Source: Chromatiales bacterium
Lineage (GTDB): Bacteria; Pseudomonadota; Gammaproteobacteria; JAHELT01
NCBI GenBank assembly: GCA_024644045.1
Contig: JAHELT010000025.1
Coordinates: 1-39,999 of the forward strand
DNA length: 39,999 nucleotides
Direction of reading: 5' to 3'
This document shows positions 35,477-39,999 of the stretch, piece after piece; positions within the stretch are counted from its first letter, which is position 1, and every line of letters starts with the position of its first letter. The translations under genes and the position numbers were made by a program. The notes below the pieces were generated by a model. It was not told the DNA's origin and made no database searches. It saw nothing but the letters and a program-made list of their open reading frames with translations.

Positions 35477-36685
35477 ATGGCGCTGAGAGCGGAAGACCGC
35501 CCGGCGGTCGAGCGGTTGCTGGCGGTCGCTCCCGCGTGGAGCGGCGTGCGCAGTGCCGCCGAGGCAGTCGGGCTGCAAGGGCGCACGCTGCTGCACTGCG
35601 GTCCGCCCGCCGAACCGCACAATGCGCTGGTGATTCCAACGCTCAACTCGGCCGCCGTGGCATGCGTGTTCGAGGGCTGGGCGGACGACCTGGCGCAGGC
35701 GACGGCGATGATCGCGGCCGGTGAGATCATGTTCGCCCCGGCCCAGGATCGCGGGGTCGCGACCCCGATGGCCGCGGTCGTGTCGCCCTCCATGCAGATG
35801 CTGGAGCTGGTCGACAGCAACGATCCGCAGCGCCGCGCCTGCGCGCCGCTGAACGGCGGCGGCACCGGCGGCGGCCCGGCACCGCGCTATGGGCGCAAAA
35901 CGCAGGCGGCGCTGGATCTGCTGAAGTTCCTGAACCACGAGGTCGCCCCGGCCATCGCGCCGGCGTGCGCCGAGCCGCTCGACTGGCTCGCGATCATCGA
36001 CGAGGCGCTGGTCAAAGGCGACGATGTGCACCTGCGCCACGTCGAGGCGCACGCCCTGCTGCTGGGTGTGCTGCGCAAGCGCCTGGGCGCCGCGTTCGCG
36101 GGTTCTGCCAGCGAGGCGTTCATCGCGGAGTGGCCCATTTTTCACCTGAATTTCTGGATGGCGGCGGTACGCTGTATCCTCGCCGGCGCAGCGGGCTGCG
36201 CGGGCAGCGGGATCATCACCGCGATGGGGGGCAACGGCGAGCATTTCGGGCTGCAGGTGAGCGGTCTGCCGGGGCGCTGGTTCAGCGTCGCCGCCACGCC
36301 GCCGCGAGGCCACCTGCGCGAGCCGCATACTCCGGAGAGCTGCGTGGGCGCCTACGGCGACAGCGCGCTGGTCGAAGGCTTCGGCCTCGGTGCCATGGCG
36401 CATTCCTACTGCCCGGATATGCAGGCGTTTCACAAAGACTTCGTGGACGCCGATATCCTGAGTCTGCCGCGTAAGCTGCTGGTCAGCGGGCACCCGCGCC
36501 TGCACCGCTCGAAAGCCAGGGTCGGCCTGTCGGCGCACGCCGTGGTCGAGACCGGTGTCAGCCCCGTCGTGGAGCTCGGCATAGTCGACAAGTCCGGCGT
36601 GGATGGCGGCCTCGGCGCCGGGCTCTACCGGCCGCCCCTGACCCCGTTTGCGCAAGCCTGCGAAGCCCTGGAGACGCGTCGCTGA
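35477..36685 (+). CDS. DUF1116 protein, AllG (YlbE)-like
   Basis: The 402-residue product matches the DUF1116 family: GRTLLHCGPP, ALVIPTLNSAAVACVFEGWA, GVATPMAAVVSPSM, GGTGGGPAPRYGR, MGGNGEHFGLQ and GLSAHAVVETGVSPVVELGIVDK. E. coli AllG (YlbE) of this family works with AllF (FdrA) and AllH in oxamate carbamoyl transfer during allantoin use. Neither AllF nor AllH is present here. The glycine-rich GGTGGGPAP stretch suggests a nucleotide or phosphate site. ATG 35477 has GGAGA about 12 bases before it. Close linkage to the molybdopterin gene suggests a shared pathway not described by the E. coli precedent. Confidence 0.85.
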   Translation: MALRAEDRPAVERLLAVAPAWSGVRSAAEAVGLQGRTLLHCGPPAEPHNALVIPTLNSAAVACVFEGWADDLAQATAMIAAGEIMFAPAQDRGVATPMAAVVSPSMQMLELVDSNDPQRRACAPLNGGGTGGGPAPRYGRKTQAALDLLKFLNHEVAPAIAPACAEPLDWLAIIDEALVKGDDVHLRHVEAHALLLGVLRKRLGAAFAGSASEAFIAEWPIFHLNFWMAAVRCILAGAAGCAGSGIITAMGGNGEHFGLQVSGLPGRWFSVAATPPRGHLREPHTPESCVGAYGDSALVEGFGLGAMAHSYCPDMQAFHKDFVDADILSLPRKLLVSGHPRLHRSKARVGLSAHAVVETGVSPVVELGIVDKSGVDGGLGAGLYRPPLTPFAQACEALETRR

Positions 36686-36858
36686 GCGGCGCTCGTGCGG
36701 GTATGCGCCCAGGCTGGTGCGGCGACCGACAATAAGACCGTGAATGGCAACTGCCACCACCGAAGGAGATGCATCGATGGGCGCTATGGTTCGTGGTAGA
36801 CGCGGCCGCGGCCTCGCGCGCTCGCGTGCCCGGCGCGCCTTACCAGGGTTTCGGCTGC

Positions 36859-38007
36859 ATGCACGCTAAGACGATGCCGCCAGCGTGGATCGAGCTGCGC
36901 GCCCCTGCGCGCGGTGACAGCACGCCGGAGTTGCACGCCGGCGGCAGCTGGCGCATCGCCAACGCCCGTCAACTCGACCGCGAGCTGATGCGTCTGGCGG
37001 TTCCCGGTGACCGGGTGATCGTGGACATGGCCGCGCTCGAGGCGCTGGATACCGCCGGCGCGTGGCTGCTCTACCGCACCCTGAAGCTGTTCCGGACGCA
37101 GCGCAAGGAAGTCGCGTTGCGCGGAGCGCGCGATGAGCATCAGGCAATGCTGCGCGAGGTCGCGGCGAACGATCACCCGTGCGAGGTCGATCCGCCGTAC
37201 GTGCCTACGCTGCTGCGCATCCTGGACAGGGTGGGGCGTGCCACGGTCGACGTGATGAAGGCGGCGCGTGACTTCATCGCGTTTTTCGGGGCTGTGACGG
37301 TCACATTGATGCGCTGCGTATGGCGACCGCGGCGTCTGCGCTGGACCGCGCTGGTGTTCCAGATGGAGCAGGTAGGCTTCAACGCGCTGCCGATTGTCGG
37401 ACTGATTGCGTTTCTGATCGGCGTGGTGCTCGCCTACCAGGGTGCGGTGCAGCTGCAGCGCCTGGGTGCCGAGGTGTTCGTGGTCGACCTGATCGCGGTC
37501 TCGGTGCTGCGCGAGATCGGTATTCTGCTCACGGCTATCGTGGTGGCGGGGCGTTCGGGAAGCGCCTTCACGGCGCAGATCGGCTCCATGAAGGCCAACG
37601 AGGAGGTGGACGCCATGCGCACCCTGGGCATGGACCCGCTCGAGGTACTGGTGCTGCCGCGCGTGCTGGCGCTGGTGCTCACCCTGCCGATGCTCGCGTT
37701 TTTTGCCGATATTCTGGGGCTGCTCGGGGGCGGGTTGATGGCGTGGATCGCGCTCGACATCTCGCCGGTAATGTTCATCGAGCGCCTGCGCCAGGCGGTG
37801 TCGCTTTGGAGTTTTCTGATCGGCATCATCAAGGCGCCGTTCTTCGCCGCGCTGATTGCGCTGGTGGGATGCTACGAGGGTCTGCAGGTCACCGGCAGCG
37901 CGGAGTCGGTCGGCATCCGCACCACCCGCGCGGTGGTGGAGGCGATTTTTCTGGTGATCGTGATGGACGCATTGTTCTCGATTTTTTTCAGCACGATCGG
38001 CGTATGA
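36859..38007 (+). CDS. MlaE-type phospholipid-transport permease with fused STAS domain
   Basis: The product (382 residues from ATG 36859) carries an N-terminal STAS domain (VIVDMAALEALDTAGAWLLYRTL), then the MlaE permease with the GLIAFLIGVVLAYQGAVQLQ, REIGILLTAIVVAGRSGSAF, EEVDAMRTLGMDPLE and GCYEGLQVTG motifs. It spans the inner membrane five or six times and moves phospholipid between membranes with the ATPase and MCE protein encoded next. In E. coli the STAS part is a separate protein, MlaB. The start is uncertain: ATG 36769 touches GGAG with no spacer, and ATG 36859 or 36874 begin just before the STAS domain. The stop overlaps the next start (ATGA). Confidence 0.88.
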   Translation: MHAKTMPPAWIELRAPARGDSTPELHAGGSWRIANARQLDRELMRLAVPGDRVIVDMAALEALDTAGAWLLYRTLKLFRTQRKEVALRGARDEHQAMLREVAANDHPCEVDPPYVPTLLRILDRVGRATVDVMKAARDFIAFFGAVTVTLMRCVWRPRRLRWTALVFQMEQVGFNALPIVGLIAFLIGVVLAYQGAVQLQRLGAEVFVVDLIAVSVLREIGILLTAIVVAGRSGSAFTAQIGSMKANEEVDAMRTLGMDPLEVLVLPRVLALVLTLPMLAFFADILGLLGGGLMAWIALDISPVMFIERLRQAVSLWSFLIGIIKAPFFAALIALVGCYEGLQVTGSAESVGIRTTRAVVEAIFLVIVMDALFSIFFSTIGV

Positions 38008-38813
38008 GTGTGGTCGATTCACGCCCGCAGCAGCCGATCATCCGCGTGCAGGGTCTGCGTACCGTGCTCGGCGGGCATACGATTCACCAGGACCTGGATC
38101 TGGAGGTGCGCCGTGGCGAGGTGCTCGGAGTGGTCGGCGGCTCGGGCACCGGCAAGTCGGTGCTGCTCAGAACGATCGTCGGTCTGATCAGGCCGGCCGG
38201 TGGCACGGTAGAGGTGTTCGGCGAGGATATGGCCACCCTCAAGGACGGCGAACGCCGGGCCTGCGAGACGCGCTGGGGGGTGCTGTTCCAGGACGGTGCG
38301 CTGTTCAGTTCGCTGACCGTGGCGCAGAACGTCGAGGTGCCGTTGCGTGAGCACCTGCGTCTACCTCAGCGTCTGATGGATGAGATCGCCGCCTTGAAGA
38401 TCAGCATGGTCGGATTGCCGGCCAGCTCCGGGGCGAAGTTCCCGAGCGAGCTGTCCGGCGGCATGCGCAAACGCGCGGGGCTTGCGCGCGCGCTGGCGCT
38501 CGACCCGGAGATCGTGTTTCTGGATGAGCCGACTGCCGGGCTCGATCCGATCGGTGCTGCGGCCTTCGACGAGCTTATCAATGCGCTGCAGCGGCGTCTG
38601 GGCCTGACCGTGTTCATGGTCACGCACGACCTGGACAGTCTGGACACCAGCTGTGACCGCATCGCGGTACTGGCCGAAAAGCAGGTGTTGCTGACCGGAA
38701 CCATGCACGAGATGCTGGCTCACGATCACCCCTGGGTGCGTGAGTACTTTCACGGCCCGCGGGCGCGCGCCGCGCTCGCCGCAGAGACCGCGGGGCCTGA
38801 AGCACATGCTTGA
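38004..38813 (+). CDS. MlaF-type phospholipid-transport ATPase
   Basis: The 269-residue ABC ATPase has Walker A GGSGTGKS (45-52), the Q-loop in LFQDGALF, signature LSGGMRKRAG (150-159), Walker [13 protein letters not shown] and the switch histidine in VTHDLDSL. The DGALFSSLTV and FPSELSGGM wording is typical of the MlaF/Ttg2A group that powers MCE transport. It overlaps the permease by four bases and is followed by the MlaD gene after 58 bp. The C-terminal helix (REYFHGPRAR) is the one that contacts the STAS partner in MlaF. It acts at the cytoplasmic face of the inner membrane. Confidence 0.92.
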   Translation: MSVVDSRPQQPIIRVQGLRTVLGGHTIHQDLDLEVRRGEVLGVVGGSGTGKSVLLRTIVGLIRPAGGTVEVFGEDMATLKDGERRACETRWGVLFQDGALFSSLTVAQNVEVPLREHLRLPQRLMDEIAALKISMVGLPASSGAKFPSELSGGMRKRAGLARALALDPEIVFLDEPTAGLDPIGAAAFDELINALQRRLGLTVFMVTHDLDSLDTSCDRIAVLAEKQVLLTGTMHEMLAHDHPWVREYFHGPRARAALAAETAGPEAHA

Positions 38814-38871
38814 GTCGACCAGCGCCGTGGCCGGGTTTCACGGCATGCATAAACTAGAGGTGAGTTGACGA

Positions 38872-39885
38872 ATGGAGAACCGTGCCAGTTATCTTCTGAT
38901 CGGCACTTTCGTGCTGCTCGTAGTCGCCGGGCTGTTCGGCTTCATCGTGTGGCTGGCGAAAGTGGAGATCGACCGTGAGTTTGCCTTTTACGACATCTAC
39001 TTCGAGGATTCCGTCGCCGGCCTCGGGCTGGGCGGCGACGTGCGTTACCGCGGGATTCGGGTGGGTACCGTAACCGCCATCGGTATCGATGAGAAAAATC
39101 CCGGCCGCGTTCGCATCACCGTGCGGTTGTCGACGGAACCGCCGATCCGCGAAGGGGATGAGGCGTTCCTGCAGCTGCAGGGAATCACCGGCGTGTCGTT
39201 CGTGAACATAGAAGGCGCGGGTCCGCAGAGCCCCCGGCTGGTTGCACGCGAAGGCGAGCCTCGTGCGGTCATTCCGTCGCGGCCGTCGGCCATCGGCAAA
39301 CTGCTGGTCGGCGCGCCTGAGTTGATCGCCCATGCGCTCGAGGTCATGCAACGGTTCTCCGCCCTGCTGAATGCGGAGAACCGCGAGGCTATCGGCGGCA
39401 TCCTGGTCGACGCCAAAACGCTGACCGGCGCGCTGGCGGCCCGCGAGAATCAGTTCGGCCGCGTGCTCGATTCGATCGAGGCCGTAAGCGCAGACTTTGC
39501 CGCTACCGCCGAGTCAGTGCGTTCGATCGTCGATAAAATGGACAAAACGACCGATGAGGCGAACCGAACGCTGCGCTCCGTTCGGTCAATGGTCGATGGG
39601 GCCAATAGCGTCGTACGGGATGACGTGCAGGGGCTGGTCACGGAGCTGCGTGAGATGAACCGGGAATTTCGCTCGGTGGCCAGCAATGCCAACGCCTTCG
39701 TCAAGGAGAACAGTGAGCCGTTGACCGCGTTTGCCGGTGACGGCCTGACTCAGTTCACGAAGTTCCTCAACGAGGCCAGCTATCTGGTCTCCAGCATGAC
39801 TCGCCTGACCGAGCGCCTGGAGACCGAGGGTGCGCGGTTCCTGATCGGCAGCAAGCAGTCGGAATACAAAGTGGGTAGACAATGA
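38872..39885 (+). CDS. MlaD-type MCE protein
   Basis: The 337-residue product has one N-terminal membrane anchor (residues 8-29) and one MCE domain (about 38-118: FEDSVAGLGLGGDVRYRGIRVG, FLQLQGITGVSFVNIEG). The remaining 200 residues are helical and probably coiled (ADFAATAESVRSIVDKMD), as in MCE proteins that extend a needle-like tunnel through the periplasm. E. coli MlaD is about 180 residues, so this is the longer PqiB/LetB-like or mycobacterial-like arrangement with a single MCE domain. GAGGTGA precedes ATG 38872. The stop overlaps the next start (ATGA), linking it to the lipoprotein gene. Confidence 0.9.
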   Translation: MENRASYLLIGTFVLLVVAGLFGFIVWLAKVEIDREFAFYDIYFEDSVAGLGLGGDVRYRGIRVGTVTAIGIDEKNPGRVRITVRLSTEPPIREGDEAFLQLQGITGVSFVNIEGAGPQSPRLVAREGEPRAVIPSRPSAIGKLLVGAPELIAHALEVMQRFSALLNAENREAIGGILVDAKTLTGALAARENQFGRVLDSIEAVSADFAATAESVRSIVDKMDKTTDEANRTLRSVRSMVDGANSVVRDDVQGLVTELREMNREFRSVASNANAFVKENSEPLTAFAGDGLTQFTKFLNEASYLVSSMTRLTERLETEGARFLIGSKQSEYKVGRQ

Positions 39886-39999
39886 AGCGGCGGTGTAGCG
39901 CAGTGATGGCTCGCGTGTTGCGTGGAGCGCTGGCGTTCAGCGCCCTGTGGCTTTACGGTTGCGGTGCCCTGCTCGAATCGGACCCGGCCCCGGATCTTT
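39882..39999 (+). CDS. Outer-membrane lipoprotein of the MCE system (PqiC-like), partial
   Basis: Thirty-nine codons are visible before the window ends. They encode a lipoprotein signal: a basic start (MKRR), a hydrophobic core (LAFSALW) and lipobox LYGC with C27 as the lipidated residue. The position directly after an MlaD gene and the four-base overlap fit the ABC-type transport auxiliary lipoprotein (PqiC/DUF330 group) that closes many MCE operons at the outer membrane. The domain itself lies outside the window. Confidence 0.75.
   Translation, partial: MKRRCSAVMARVLRGALAFSALWLYGCGALLESDPAPDL

Noticed and set aside
36769-36858. Longer start for the MlaE gene at ATG 36769
   Set aside because: The GGAG touches the ATG without a spacer, and the 30 extra residues do not resemble the start of a STAS domain; it is kept as an alternative only.
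37320-38813. 497-codon frame running through mlaE into mlaF
   Set aside because: Only the part from 38004 is the real MlaF; the first 228 codons are an out-of-frame reading of the permease gene.

Overview
The window is high-GC bacterial DNA with dense protein-coding genes on both strands. It most likely comes from a free-living gammaproteobacterium that is not an enterobacterium. Pointers are a DamX-like SPOR tail, a family-B DNA polymerase II overlapping dinB, a YadG/YadH-type ABC pair, and an MlaE/F/D operon ending in a lipoprotein. No rRNA, tRNA, CRISPR array, phage module or intact transposase was recognised. The species cannot be named from sequence reading alone.

Layout. Bases 1-6000 hold the end of a SPOR protein, a giant Ser/Thr kinase with a C-terminal FGE-sulfatase-like domain, and a HEAT-repeat protein of the TIGR02270 type. 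Bases 6200-10200 are accessory: a decayed cadherin-repeat gene with a GlyGly-CTERM-like tail, a cluster of palindromic repeats, a small outer-membrane barrel, a doubtful small ORF and a secreted collagen-like protein. Bases 10200-16600 are mostly metabolism and repair: a PEP mutase-family oxaloacetate decarboxylase, a periplasmic metallo-beta-lactamase-fold hydrolase, the overlapping dinB-polB pair and a thiol dioxygenase. Bases 16600-22200 hold a 191-bp inverted-repeat element, a secreted beta-helix protein, a CBS-domain protein, an orphan ParA and a large exported alpha/beta hydrolase with a GlyGly-CTERM-like tail. Bases 22300-28200 hold the ABC exporter pair, a CHASE2 adenylate cyclase, a small PAS protein and a PHB-depolymerase-like esterase.

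Bases 28200-31000 hold the two enzymes of the carboxy(nor)spermidine polyamine route (decarboxylase, then dehydrogenase), separated by a second inverted-repeat element of 318 bp. Bases 31000-36700 hold D-amino-acid dehydrogenase, a fatty-acid desaturase, a cytoplasmic molybdopterin enzyme and an AllG-like DUF1116 protein. From about 36860 to the end runs an Mla-type phospholipid-transport operon (STAS-MlaE, MlaF, MlaD, lipoprotein), cut by the window edge.

The most unusual signals are the two inverted-repeat elements. Each has an end next to the TAG stop codon of a neighbouring gene. One of them would fold, as minus-strand RNA, into a hairpin of over 50 pairs in which most arm differences are G-U compatible. 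The pairing of a lone DUF1116 protein with a molybdopterin enzyme, and the overlapping translesion polymerases, also deserve attention.
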